A stretch of DNA of 64,000 bases from Hyphomonadaceae bacterium ML37 (GTDB taxonomy: Bacteria; Pseudomonadota; Alphaproteobacteria; Caulobacterales; Maricaulaceae): contig CP091241.1 of the NCBI GenBank assembly GCA_027627685.1, forward strand, positions 2,604,396-2,668,395, given 5' to 3'. Below the pieces are notes generated by a model. That model ran no database searches and was not told where the DNA came from. It was given only the letters and a program-made list of their open reading frames with translations. This document shows positions 10,259 to 19,326 of this stretch, one piece after another; position 1 is the first letter of the stretch, and every line of letters begins with the position of its first letter. The position numbers and the translations under genes are program-made.

Positions 10259-11608
10259 TCAATGGTCCCAATCCGCCTGCGCCCCGGAGCGAGCGATGCC
10301 GAGCCGGGCCGTAGCGGCGCTTGTCAGCCGGTCGGTCAGCTGTCGCAGCAACCCATCCAGGGCGTTGCGATCATCCAGAAGCGCGCTGTAGCGGTCCTGG
10401 AGCTCCGACAGGCTCGCCTGGGCCAGGCGCTGGCCTTTGATCGCCAGGCGTAGATCGTCTCGCGCCGCTGTGATCTGGGCCGTCAGGGCGCGCTCGCGCT
10501 CGGAAGCGGCGCGCGCCGCCTCCAGATGCCGGTCAAGCTCGCGCTGAAACCGGACAGCGTCTTCGCGCAGGGCGGACTGATAGCCGTCGCGATCCCGCGC
10601 GGGTTGGCGGGCGCTTTGCAATTGCGCCTCGGCGCTGGCGCGCGCCGCCTCGGCCGTTTGCAGGGCGCGCCCCAGCTCCAGCGCCCGCACGCGCGCCGCC
10701 TCGAGCTCGGCCACCAGTTCTTCGCGCCGCGCCTGGCTGTGCGCCTCGGACTCAGCGGCCGCGCGGCGAACAGCTTCCAGCTCACCGTCCGCCTCAAGCC
10801 CGGCGCAGCGGGCCTGACTTGCGCGCAGCTCGTCCATCAAACCTGCGCGCTGCTCAAGCCAGCGCGCTTCGGCGTCGCGGGTTGCGGCGCGATAGGTTTC
10901 CAGCGCCGCGTCCAGTTCAACCACGCGCGCGGCGTGCGGCGCCGGACGGTTCTGCTCCGGCCCGGCGCCGGATGCAGGCTTGCGCACCGGGCCGATCCAG
11001 GCGCGCCATGCATCCGCGCCGCCCTGTCCGGGCAGCGCCAGCATCAGCCATCTGCGGGCCTGCGCCCAGTCCGCCACATCGCCGCGCGCCTTCGCGTGCC
11101 CGGGCGGCGGGGCCTCTTTGACCCGGACAATCACATGATCGAACCGCGCCAGCCAGCCAGCGGCGTCAAGGGCGTCCAGCACATCCACAGCATCGTCGGC
11201 GGCGTCGATCAGGAGGATGTGTTCGCCCTCGCCATCAAAATCGTCAGGTTTAAGGATCGAATCCGCCGCGATGCAGTCCACGACACAGTCCGCGTCGCGC
11301 TCAATGGCTGCAGCGAGGTCACGAACCAGACCCTGCGCGCCGGCCGCGCCCATGGCGTGGGTGAAGGCGTGCGCCCGGCGCCACGGCATGCGCCCGGCGG
11401 CGCGGGTGACCGCTCCCTCTATCAGCCGCACAGACGGCGTGGCGCCGTAGCGTATGCGCAACTGCTCCGCCCGGTCCGGATCCGGCTCGATCAGAATTGC
11501 AGCGCGCGCTGACTGCGCCAGCGCGCCCGGCCCGTCCGGCCCGGCGCCCACATGGACAATCAGGCCGGGGCGGCCATAGACAATGCACTCAAGGTGCAGC
11601 GGGCGCAT
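10259..11608 (-). CDS. FkbM-like methyltransferase fold fused to a long coiled coil
   Basis: The 449-residue protein has two parts. Residues 1 to about 210 resemble an FkbM-type SAM-binding fold: LIVHVGAGPDG near the start, IEPDPDRAEQLR at the second strand, and FDGEGEHILLIDA in the place of the FkbM LKIDVEG motif. Residues about 235-430 are a nearly continuous Ala/Arg/Glu-rich coiled coil. GGAG precedes the ATG at 11608. In O-antigen systems exported by ABC transporters, a methyltransferase joined to a coiled coil (WbdD) caps the chain and measures its length; the neighbouring ABC exporter makes that analogy attractive. Whether the domain is catalytically active is unclear. Confidence 0.6.
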   Translation of the reverse strand: MRPLHLECIVYGRPGLIVHVGAGPDGPGALAQSARAAILIEPDPDRAEQLRIRYGATPSVRLIEGAVTRAAGRMPWRRAHAFTHAMGAAGAQGLVRDLAAAIERDADCVVDCIAADSILKPDDFDGEGEHILLIDAADDAVDVLDALDAAGWLARFDHVIVRVKEAPPPGHAKARGDVADWAQARRWLMLALPGQGGADAWRAWIGPVRKPASGAGPEQNRPAPHAARVVELDAALETYRAATRDAEARWLEQRAGLMDELRASQARCAGLEADGELEAVRRAAAESEAHSQARREELVAELEAARVRALELGRALQTAEAARASAEAQLQSARQPARDRDGYQSALREDAVRFQRELDRHLEAARAASERERALTAQITAARDDLRLAIKGQRLAQASLSELQDRYSALLDDRNALDGLLRQLTDRLTSAATARLGIARSGAQADWDH

Positions 11609-12101
11609 CGGGGTCACTCCAGGCGCGCGCAAACGGGCGGCGCAGATCAAGGAACAGGGCAGGCAAAGGGGTAGTCGCCCAGTGAGCGGCTCCCGCAAGG
11701 CTTAGCCCTGCGCCAGGTGTTTTGAACGCCACGTGCGTCACACCCTGCTTCCCCGTGTTGTCTGCGGAGCCAGTCTGGCTCGAAATTCCCCAGCCGCCAC
11801 CCGGCTCAATACAATCTATACGTTTTGAGTCGAGTAAAATACCCGATAAGACTAACCTTTTCAAACCTTAGCGTCCATCCGCGTGCGCAGGTCGCCCGCC
11901 TCAGCCTTGGCGAGTTGCATAGGCGGGCCATTGCGCCCTACAAGAGCCGCTGATGCAGCGCAGCGATCGGACACGGCGCGTCGCGGGGACGCTGCCGGAA
12001 CAGGCGACAGGCATGGCCGCAAAGTCCATTTCACTCAGGCGCCGCCTGATCGCGCCCGCGCCTTTGCGCCAGGCGCCTCCGACCACGGACGGGGTCAGTC
12101 C
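11609..12101 (+). promoter_or_regulatory. Divergent promoter region of the glycan export island
   Basis: This 493-bp region between divergent genes holds no convincing gene; the open frames across it lack a Shine-Dalgarno and are overlapped by opposing frames. It contains an AT-rich block at about 11806-11870, the likely core of divergent promoters, and a GAGTC site (GANTC, the CcrM methylation sequence) at about 11828. Confidence 0.4.
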
Positions 12102-12929
12102 ATGAGCACCAGCGTCACCGTCCGCCGAACGGCCAGAGACGGGGAAATATCCAGCTTCTTCGCCGACCTCGCTGCCGGTTTGCGCATGACCGATCTCTGG
12201 CGCACCTTTGCCTGGGACGAGATGCAGCAGCGCTACCGGCGCAGCATACTGGGCGTGGCCTGGATCGTTGTCTCCTACGCCATGTTTGTTGGCGGCGTAT
12301 CGATCATCTTTTCCGGGTTTTCCGACCGGGGCGGGGAATTCTTCGTCATTCACGTCGCGATCGGCTTTGCGGCGTTCAGTTTCATCGTGGGCAATGTGAC
12401 AGACGGATGTACCGTGTTCACAGGGGCCAGGGTCTGGATCCAGTCCATCGCCTTGCCGCACTCGATCCATATCTATCGCAGCATCTGCCGGTCGATCTTC
12501 ACCTTCGCCCTGCAATTCATTGTGGCCGCAGTCATCATCATCGGCGCCGGCTGGCAGCCTACCCTGGTCAATCTCTGGGTCCTGCCCGCGATCGCCGTCT
12601 TCCTGCTGAATGCGGTCGCGATCCAGTACCTGATGGGGCTGATCAGCGCGCGTTACCGCGACGTCACCCATCTGGTCGGCTCGATCACGCGCCTCCTGCT
12701 GTTCGTCACGCCGATCTTGTGGATACGGTCCGATCTCGATACCGGGCGCAGCAATTTCGCCGATTTCAATCCGGTCGCCCATTATGTGGAGGTGTTCCGC
12801 GCGCCGCTCATGGGTCTTGAGCCACGTCCGCTGAGCTGGATCGTGGTCGGGGTCCTGACCGTGGTGGTGTGGATCGCGGCGGCGATCGTCGCGTCGCGCA
12901 TGCGCCGCCGCCTGGCCTACTGGCTGTAG
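12102..12929 (+). CDS. ABC-2 type polysaccharide exporter, membrane subunit
   Basis: The 275-residue permease has a cytoplasmic N-terminal segment with DLWRTFAWDEMQQRYRRSILG (the amphipathic region before helix 1 in Wzm/KpsM/TagG permeases), then six hydrophobic segments, and ends RRRLAYWL. It would export lipid-linked polysaccharide across the inner membrane with the ATPase encoded 12 bp downstream. The start at 12102 (MSTSVTVRR) removes a Pro/Arg-rich unconserved leader of 73 codons. Neighbours on the opposite strand are candidate glycan-modifying enzymes. Confidence 0.87.
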   Translation: MSTSVTVRRTARDGEISSFFADLAAGLRMTDLWRTFAWDEMQQRYRRSILGVAWIVVSYAMFVGGVSIIFSGFSDRGGEFFVIHVAIGFAAFSFIVGNVTDGCTVFTGARVWIQSIALPHSIHIYRSICRSIFTFALQFIVAAVIIIGAGWQPTLVNLWVLPAIAVFLLNAVAIQYLMGLISARYRDVTHLVGSITRLLLFVTPILWIRSDLDTGRSNFADFNPVAHYVEVFRAPLMGLEPRPLSWIVVGVLTVVVWIAAAIVASRMRRRLAYWL

Positions 12930-12941
12930 GAGCGCGCTGCC

Positions 12942-14006
12942 GTGTCCCATATCCGCGTCGAGAATCTTTGCGTGAACTACCCGCTGTACGGCCGCAGCCG
13001 CGCCGCAGCGGGCGTGCACGAGATTGATCCGGACCTCGATCGCATGGTACGCGACCGCAAGAACCGGGTGGTCGGCGTGCGTGCGTTGCAGGGCGTCACC
13101 TTTGAGGCCGGGTCCGGCGAGCGCATCGCGCTGATCGGCGAGAACGGTTCGGGCAAGACTACGCTTTTACAGGTGCTTGCAGGCATTTACTCGCCCGACG
13201 CGGGCGAGGTGGAGATCGAGGGCCAGACCACCGCCCTGGTCAATATCAATCTGGGCATGAACGCCGAAGCCAGTGGCCATCGCAATATTACCCTGCGCGG
13301 CCTGGCGGCCGGACGCACCCGCGCCGAGATCGAGGAGCGCCGCGCGGAAATCGCCGCCTTCTCCGAGCTGGGCGATTTCCTGGCTCTGCCGGTGGAGACC
13401 TATTCGGCCGGCATGCGCATGCGGCTGAGCTTCGCCATCGCCACAGCGTTCGAACCCGACGTGTTGATTCTCGACGAGTGGCTGTCGGCCGGCGACGCCG
13501 CCTTCCGCAAGAAGGCAACCGAGCGCATGCAGGCCTTCGTGGACAAGGCCGGGATCCTGGTGCTCGCCTCGCACAGCCCGTCGCTTCTGATCGACACCTG
13601 CAAGCGCGCCCTGTGGCTGGATGCCGGCCGCGTGCGCGGCGATGGCGATGTGAGGGACATCCTCCAAGCCTATGGCGAAGAGATGGAGCGCCGCCAGGTG
13701 GGACGCGATGAGCGGGCGCAAGTCCAGATCGCCGCCGCGGTGGAAGCCCGCGAAGCCGGCCGCCTCAAGGCGGAAGCCCGCAAGGGCCGGCGCCGGCCCG
13801 CCGCGGATGCGCCGGCAGACGCCGGGGCGGTTTCAATCCCCGAAACGGCCCCGGACGGCGCCGCCGCCACAGGCGCAACGAACGGCGCCGCGACCCACGA
13901 GGCGTCGCCCCCTGCCCAGGTCCCCGCGCTGGCTCACGCCGAACCCGACCCCCACAACCCCATCGCCCGCCTGGTGCGGCGCGCTGCGCGGGCGTTTGGC
14001 TGGTAG
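12942..14006 (+). CDS. ABC-type polysaccharide exporter, ATPase subunit
   Basis: The 354-residue partner of the upstream permease. Walker A GENGSGKT is at about 66-73, the signature YSAGMRMRLSF near 155 (noncanonical but typical of the KpsT/Wzt/TagH branch), and Walker B LILDEWLSAGD near 173. After the NBD (to about residue 250) there is a basic, Ala/Pro-rich tail ending RLVRRAARAFGW. It is not a recognisable Wzt carbohydrate-binding domain, so export is probably not gated by a reducing- or nonreducing-end cap recognised by this subunit. Start is GTG, with TAGGAG (permease stop) as Shine-Dalgarno. Confidence 0.88.
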   Translation: MSHIRVENLCVNYPLYGRSRAAAGVHEIDPDLDRMVRDRKNRVVGVRALQGVTFEAGSGERIALIGENGSGKTTLLQVLAGIYSPDAGEVEIEGQTTALVNINLGMNAEASGHRNITLRGLAAGRTRAEIEERRAEIAAFSELGDFLALPVETYSAGMRMRLSFAIATAFEPDVLILDEWLSAGDAAFRKKATERMQAFVDKAGILVLASHSPSLLIDTCKRALWLDAGRVRGDGDVRDILQAYGEEMERRQVGRDERAQVQIAAAVEAREAGRLKAEARKGRRRPAADAPADAGAVSIPETAPDGAAATGATNGAATHEASPPAQVPALAHAEPDPHNPIARLVRRAARAFGW

Positions 14007-14077
14007 CGGGCTTCGCCGTTCGCGGCGGGACGCCCGGAGCAGCTGAGCGGTTCTGATTGCGAGCTCGAAGGAAAATC

Positions 14078-14154
<77 letters not shown>

Positions 14155-14249
14155 TGATCGGCCAGACGAGGTGCATACAGGAGGCGGGCGGCCGGTTCAA
14201 TCGTGTCGCGCGCCCGCCCGCAGGGTCCGGCGCGCCTGTCGCGCCTTGC

Positions 14250-14840
14250 TCATCCGGAGATGAGGCGGGCCAGGACAAAGCCGGCCATGCCGCCCAGCGC
14301 CAGCAGGCTCCACAGCCACACGCGCGCCCCGCCCTTGCGCACCGGGGCCTCGCCCTCGACGTCTTCGGCGTCGGGCTCGGGCAGGGTCCAGGCGAGCCAG
14401 GCCGCGGGCATGATGAAGCTGTAGATCAGCACGCCGAAGAAGATCGCGTTCCAGTGGGCATAGCCCTGCGGCGCCCAGAGGGTCAGGCGCGTGTCATCAT
14501 TGGCGACAGCCAGATAGAACACCGCCGCAGCGGCCAGCGCGGTGAGCACAGTGTAGGAGAAGGCGTAGGCGCGGTGACGCAGATCACGCTCCACGTCATC
14601 CAGAGCGCTTGGGACCTCGCCGGCGATGCGCTGGACATAGGAGGGCGCGACCCAGAAGAACGCCAGCACGCTCACCAGCACCAGAAACAGGCCGAAGATA
14701 TCCAGCGCCACGTGCAGCGCGATGAGCTGCACGATGCAGCCCACGGGATAACCGATGAGCACCAGGATGACGGCGGCGCGCACCGAGGCGCGCGAGCGGT
14801 AGGGAATGCGGCCCGAGGCCGTGCGCATATAAAAGGACAT
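14250..14840 (-). CDS. Four-helix membrane protein paired with an XRE regulator
   Basis: The 196-residue protein has about four transmembrane segments (near 20-45, 48-70, 100-120 and 130-155) and a fifth at the C terminus (about 175-192). It is of unknown function. Its start codon follows the XRE gene's TGA by one base, so the two are translationally coupled. Pairs of a small XRE regulator and a multi-helix membrane protein recur in bacteria, where the membrane protein may sense the signal; here this is only context. Confidence 0.72.
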   Translation of the reverse strand: MSFYMRTASGRIPYRSRASVRAAVILVLIGYPVGCIVQLIALHVALDIFGLFLVLVSVLAFFWVAPSYVQRIAGEVPSALDDVERDLRHRAYAFSYTVLTALAAAAVFYLAVANDDTRLTLWAPQGYAHWNAIFFGVLIYSFIMPAAWLAWTLPEPDAEDVEGEAPVRKGGARVWLWSLLALGGMAGFVLARLISG

Positions 14841-14841
14841 C

Positions 14842-15096
14842 TCAGTCGCCTTTGCCAGAGGCAGCCATGCGCGACAGGGGCGTGAAAGGCTGCAGGGAGA
14901 AGATCATTTCTACTGGCAGCTCGAAATACGCCGCCAGCTTCAGCGCCAGCTCCAGCGACGGGTTGTAATCGCCCCGCTCCAGATAGCCGACGGTCTGATA
15001 ATTGACCCCGAGCGCCTCGGCGAGCGCCTTGCGCGACAGGCCGCGCTCGGCGCGCAGCACAGGCAGGCGGTTATGGATGATTGCCGTGTCGTTCAC
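14842..15096 (-). CDS. Small XRE-family transcriptional regulator
   Basis: The 84-residue protein is essentially one Cro/CI-type helix-turn-helix: RAERGLSRKALAEALGVNYQTVGYLERGDYNPSLELALKLA spans residues about 15-55, followed by FELPVEMIFSLQPF, a tail typical of YozG/Cro-like regulators. Start is GTG. It overlaps the following membrane-protein gene start region and probably regulates the pair. Confidence 0.85.
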   Translation of the reverse strand: MNDTAIIHNRLPVLRAERGLSRKALAEALGVNYQTVGYLERGDYNPSLELALKLAAYFELPVEMIFSLQPFTPLSRMAASGKGD

Positions 15097-15259
15097 GCGC
15101 CTGGGCTCCGGGTCTTCGCGCCGCGCCGGACCAACCGGCTGTGGCGCGTCTTGTCCCTTATCTAACCCGCATTGATGGAGGGCGCAATCAATTCATTGCG
15201 TATGTACAACATTTCATCTTTGACCTGCGGCGTCAGGCGGACGCCCTGCTGAGATCGTA

Positions 15260-15550
15260 TCAAAGATCGAGTTCGTCCTCATCGCTCTGGCGTGCGCGGT
15301 AGCCCAGACCCACCATCATGCCCGCGCCGGTGCGCTCGGGATGGGGCGCAGAAACGCCCGTCGACCGCATCAGGCTGCCATAAATGATGAGGCCCGCCAG
15401 CGCCCCGGCGAAGGGCAGGCCAATGAGCAGGACCCAGCCGCCTGCGCCTTCCGGCCGCATGTAAAACGCCAGCCAGAGCGAGACGCCAAAGACGCTGAGC
15501 GCCAAAATCAGCGCCAGAAACCGGGTGAACATGCGTGCGATGAAGCTCAT
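15260..15550 (-). CDS. Small two-helix membrane protein
   Basis: A 96-residue protein with two hydrophobic segments (about 8-30 and 38-60) and a polar C terminus ending DEDELDL. It is not recognised. It lies 41 bp downstream of the orphan ABC ATPase on the same strand and could be co-transcribed, but with two helices it is too small to be the missing permease. Confidence 0.55.
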   Translation of the reverse strand: MSFIARMFTRFLALILALSVFGVSLWLAFYMRPEGAGGWVLLIGLPFAGALAGLIIYGSLMRSTGVSAPHPERTGAGMMVGLGYRARQSDEDELDL

Positions 15551-15590
15551 ACCGCCAGCATAGCCTCAAATACGGCGAAGTGACGGCCCG

Positions 15591-16547
15591 TCAGGCCGCG
15601 CTGTCTGCCTCATAGGTCAGGGCCAGGAAGACGTCTTCCAGATCCGGCTCTTCGGTGCGCAGGTCGGCGATGCGCCCGCCCGAGGCGTGATAGGTCTCAA
15701 TGAGGCGCGCCACCGACGCCTCGCCCACCTTGTAGGTGATGGCCAGCGCGCCATCCTTGCGGATCACCGCATCGGCGTGCTCGAAGCCGGCCGGCACGGC
15801 GGACAGGGGCTCGCCCGGCTCGATAACCAGCGTCTTGCGATTGAGGCGTTTGAGCAGGGAGTCCTTGGATTCGCACGCCACCACCTGTCCGTGATTGACG
15901 ATGGCGATCTGGTCGCACAGCTCCTGGGCCTCTTCGAGATAGTGGGTGGTGAGCACGATCGTCACCCCGGCCTCGTTGAGGCGCACCACATAGTCCCACA
16001 GCTGGCGGCGCAGCTCGATATCCACCCCGGCGGTGGGCTCGTCGAGCACCAGAAGCGGCGGGTTATGCACCAGCGCCTTGGCGACCAGAAGGCGCCGTTT
16101 CATGCCGCCCGACAGCTGGCGCACATAGGCGTCGCGCTTGTCGGCCAGGCCCATGATGTCGAGAATCTCCATGGTGCGCCGTTCGGCCTTGGGCACGCCA
16201 TAGAAGCCGGCCATCAGCTCCAGCGTCTCGAACGGGGTGAAGAACACGTCCATGGCCAGTTCCTGGGGCACCACGCCGATGGCGGCGCGCGCCGCGCGCG
16301 GATGCCGGTCGATATCCTTGCCCCAGATGGCGCCGCGCCCGGCAGTCTTGGTCACCAGGCCTGCGAAGATATTGATGAAGGTCGATTTGCCAGCGCCATT
16401 GGGCCCCAGCAGGCCGAAAATCGATCCGCGCGGGATCGACAGATCCACGCCGCGCAGCGCGTGCTTGGCCGGGCTGTTCTTCGCGGCCGGATAGGTCTTC
16501 TCCAGCCCTTCGGCTTCAAGCGCGTAGTCGGGGAGGTGATCGGTCAT
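15591..16547 (-). CDS. ABC transporter ATPase (NatA/CcmA-type), no permease adjacent
   Basis: The 318-residue ATPase of the DRA/ABC-2 exporter type has Walker A GPNGAGKST, signature LSGGMKRR, Walker B LLVLDEPTAGVD and an H-loop TTHYLEEAQ; after the NBD comes the C-terminal domain typical of NatA-like proteins (EPDLEDVFLALT). ATG at 16547 is chosen; the frame continues to a TTG two codons upstream. The matching ABC-2 permease is not next to it, so it must pair with a membrane subunit encoded elsewhere. It is divergent from the zinc-finger gene. Confidence 0.9.
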   Translation of the reverse strand: MTDHLPDYALEAEGLEKTYPAAKNSPAKHALRGVDLSIPRGSIFGLLGPNGAGKSTFINIFAGLVTKTAGRGAIWGKDIDRHPRAARAAIGVVPQELAMDVFFTPFETLELMAGFYGVPKAERRTMEILDIMGLADKRDAYVRQLSGGMKRRLLVAKALVHNPPLLVLDEPTAGVDIELRRQLWDYVVRLNEAGVTIVLTTHYLEEAQELCDQIAIVNHGQVVACESKDSLLKRLNRKTLVIEPGEPLSAVPAGFEHADAVIRKDGALAITYKVGEASVARLIETYHASGGRIADLRTEEPDLEDVFLALTYEADSAA

Positions 16548-16695
16548 GGGCAATCCCGTCGGGTCAGAGCGGTGCGCGGCGCGGCGCGCAATTGACGCCA
16601 GCGCGCCGCGCGCCTAGGTACGGATCGACGCAAACTAGACCCGCGCTGACCGGCGCGTCCACGCCGGAACGCCGCGCGGCCACAAGCGGAGCGCT

Positions 16696-16917
16696 GTGCC
16701 AACCATGTCCGCCCGTCCCGATTCCACCGCCTTCCCGCCGCCCGAAGTCATCGTGGTGACATCCAAGAAGGTGATGTGCGATGGCGGCGGCGGCGCGCTG
16801 GGCCATCCGAGGGTCTGGTACGATATGGGAACGGACACTTGCGTGGAATGCGGCTATTGCGACCGACGCTTCGTGCTGCAGGGCTCGAGGGACGATCCCG
16901 GCGCAGCCGCCGCCTGA
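16696..16917 (+). CDS. CHCC zinc-finger protein (NDUFS6-like)
   Basis: A 73-residue protein with the zf-CHCC pattern: [18 protein letters not shown] then [13 protein letters not shown], giving Cys-His-Cys-Cys zinc ligands. Alphaproteobacterial homologues of mitochondrial complex I subunit NDUFS6 have this form, and a complex-I assembly role is inferred. A GTG start at 16696 sits 5 nt after GGAG; an ATG nine bases later is the alternative. It is often called a hypothetical protein, but the motif is unmistakable. Confidence 0.85.
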   Translation: MPTMSARPDSTAFPPPEVIVVTSKKVMCDGGGGALGHPRVWYDMGTDTCVECGYCDRRFVLQGSRDDPGAAAA

Positions 16918-17031
16918 CGCTTTCCTGCCCGCACCAGCCCATAGCTGGTTGACCCGCGCGGCCTGGCCGCCACAATCAGCCCATGCGCGGCCCTGATCGC
17001 CGCAGGCGAGGGCAGCGGGGGGCGCGAAAGC

Positions 17032-18549
17032 ATGACCGGATTCTGGACGGCAAAGCGGATCGGGCTGATTCTGGGGCTGGCCCTCGCCCTCATCATCCAG
17101 CTCCTGCCGGTGCCCGAGGGCGTCTCGCGTGAAGCCTGGATCGTGGCGTCTATCGCCGTCCTGATGGCGTGCTGGTGGGCCACTGAAGCCATCCCCATCG
17201 CCGCCACCGCTTTCATACCTCTGGCGCTGTTTCCGGTGTTCGGCGTCTTGTCCACCCGCGACGCGGCCGAACCCTATGCCGACCCCATCGTCATGCTGCT
17301 TCTGGGCGGGTTCATTGTCGCGCTGGCCATCGAGCGCTGGAATCTGCATGCGCGCATCGCGCTGAACGTGGTGGCGCGGTTCGGCGGCAAGCCGGCGCTT
17401 CTGATCCTCGGTTTCATGCTGGCGACAGCGCTGTTGTCGATGTGGATCTCCAATACCGCCACCACGCTGATGATGATCCCCATCGCCTTCAAGGTCGCCG
17501 AGAAAATGGCCGATGAGGGCGTGGAGCTGAAAATGTTCGCCCCGGCGCTGGCGCTGGCGGTGGCGTATTCAGCCAGCGTCGGCGGGTTGGCGACGCCGGT
17601 GGGCACGCCCACCAATTTGATCGCCATCGGGTTTCTGGAGCGCGAGTTCGCCGCCTCCATCACCTTTGTTGAATGGATGATGCTGGGCGTGCCGGCGGTG
17701 GCGGTGATCCTTCCCGTGATGTGGATCATCCTCACCCGCTTCACCTTCAAGGTCAGCGCCAGCGCGCCCAATGCGGCGGGCCATGAGGAAGTGCTGCGCC
17801 AGAAGCGGGCGCTGGGGCGCATGACCACGCCGGAATGGCGCGTGGCGCTGGCGTTCGGGACCGTCGCCCTGCTGTGGATGGGACGCGAACTGCCCGGCGC
17901 GCTGATCTTCCGGCCCGAGATCAGCTTCGGCTGGAACCCGCTGCTGGCCTGGCTGTCCGAGGCTCTGGCCCTGCCGGTGCGCCTGGCTTTGTCCGACGCC
18001 CAGATCGCGATTCTGGGCGCGGTGGCGGTGTTCCTGATTCCGGCCGGCGGGGACGCCAGCAAGGGTCAGGCGCTGATGGACTGGGAGACGGTCCAGCGCC
18101 TGCCCTGGGCGGCGGTGATCCTGTTCGGCGGCGGACTGTCGCTGGCCGCTGCGATCCAGGCGACCGGGCTGGCGGGCTGGATTGGTGGTCAGCTCAGCTG
18201 GGTCGCCGCCCTGCCCTTGCCCCTCACCGTGCTGATCCTGGTGTTCATGGTGATCTTCCTGACCGAGCTCACCTCCAACGTCGCCACAGTGTCGGGCTTC
18301 CTGCCCGTGCTGGCGGCGATCGCTGTGGAGGCCGGCGTGCCGCCCGCCCACCTGATCGTACCGCTGGCGCTGGCGGCCAGCTGCGCCTTCATGCTGCCCG
18401 TCGCCACCGCGCCCAACGCCATCGTCTACGCCTCGGGCGCGGCCAGCATGAGCCAGATGATCCGCGCCGGCCTGCGCATCAATATCGTCATCGCCCCGCT
18501 TATCACCCTGTTGGCGACGCTGCTGACGCCGCTGGTGTTTGGGGAGTGA
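17032..18549 (+). CDS. SLC13/DASS-family anion symporter
   Basis: The 505-residue inner-membrane transporter has about eleven hydrophobic segments, the first SNT-type motif (MWISNTATTLMMIPI) and TPVGTPTNLI in the first half, and TELTSNVATVSG in the second half. These are the Na+/substrate sites of the divalent anion:Na+ symporter family (dicarboxylates, sulfate). Substrate is unresolved from sequence. It converges on pyrF with 4 bp between the stops. Confidence 0.9.
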   Translation: MTGFWTAKRIGLILGLALALIIQLLPVPEGVSREAWIVASIAVLMACWWATEAIPIAATAFIPLALFPVFGVLSTRDAAEPYADPIVMLLLGGFIVALAIERWNLHARIALNVVARFGGKPALLILGFMLATALLSMWISNTATTLMMIPIAFKVAEKMADEGVELKMFAPALALAVAYSASVGGLATPVGTPTNLIAIGFLEREFAASITFVEWMMLGVPAVAVILPVMWIILTRFTFKVSASAPNAAGHEEVLRQKRALGRMTTPEWRVALAFGTVALLWMGRELPGALIFRPEISFGWNPLLAWLSEALALPVRLALSDAQIAILGAVAVFLIPAGGDASKGQALMDWETVQRLPWAAVILFGGGLSLAAAIQATGLAGWIGGQLSWVAALPLPLTVLILVFMVIFLTELTSNVATVSGFLPVLAAIAVEAGVPPAHLIVPLALAASCAFMLPVATAPNAIVYASGAASMSQMIRAGLRINIVIAPLITLLATLLTPLVFGE

Positions 18550-18553
18550 GGGA

Positions 18554-19240
18554 TCAAACCCCCGCCATCTCCGCCGCAATCGCCTCCGCCGCCATGCGAG
18601 GATCCGGCGCAGAGCTGATGGGGCGGCCCACGACGAGGTGGGTGGCGCCCGCGCGCAGGGCCTGGGCGGGGGTGGCGGTGCGTATCTGATCGCCCTTGTC
18701 GGCACCGGCGGGCCGTACACCCGGCGTCACGATCAGGAAGCCTTCCGGCACGCGCGCGGCGATCTCGGCGGCTTCCTGGGGCGAGGCGACCACGCCGTCC
18801 ATGCCGCACTCGATCGCCTGCTCCACCCGGCGCAGCACCAGATCGCGCGCGCCCATGCCGTAGCCCATCTGCGCCAGCATGGCGTCGTCATAGGCGGTGA
18901 GCACGGTGACGGCGAGGATTTTGAGGTCTGATCCCGCCCGGCCGTCCGCCGCGGCGCGCATCACCGGCGGTTCGGCGTGGACGGTCAGCAGATCAGCGCC
19001 CGCCCCGGTGATGGAGCGCACGGCTTTTTCCACCGTGGCGGGGATGTCGTGGAGCTTGTAGTCCAGAAACACCTGCGCGCCCCGGTTCTTCAGCCCCGCC
19101 GCCAGCGCCATCCCGCCCACGGGCAGGAGCTGGAGCCCGATCTTGTAATGGCTGCAGGCCGGGCCCAGCCGCTCCACCAGCGCTTCAGCCTCGGCGACGG
19201 ATGGCAGGTCCAACGCGGTGATGAGACGGGGGTCAGCCAT
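18554..19240 (-). CDS. pyrF: Orotidine 5'-phosphate decarboxylase
   Basis: PyrF decarboxylates OMP to UMP in pyrimidine synthesis. The 228-residue protein begins LITALDLPS (the substrate Asp), carries the catalytic DYKLHDIP with the Asp-Lys-Asp array, and has VTPGVRP and VVGRPIS for phosphate binding. Length and motifs fit the bacterial type-1 family. It stands alone on this strand, convergent with the DASS transporter. Confidence 0.96.
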   Translation of the reverse strand: MADPRLITALDLPSVAEAEALVERLGPACSHYKIGLQLLPVGGMALAAGLKNRGAQVFLDYKLHDIPATVEKAVRSITGAGADLLTVHAEPPVMRAAADGRAGSDLKILAVTVLTAYDDAMLAQMGYGMGARDLVLRRVEQAIECGMDGVVASPQEAAEIAARVPEGFLIVTPGVRPAGADKGDQIRTATPAQALRAGATHLVVGRPISSAPDPRMAAEAIAAEMAGV

Positions 19241-19326
19241 GGCGCGCTCCTTGATCTTGCGGCGCGCACATTAATCCGCCCGGGCCAACGGGTCGACGCC
19301 TGACGCGCGGCTTGCCGCAGGCCGCC

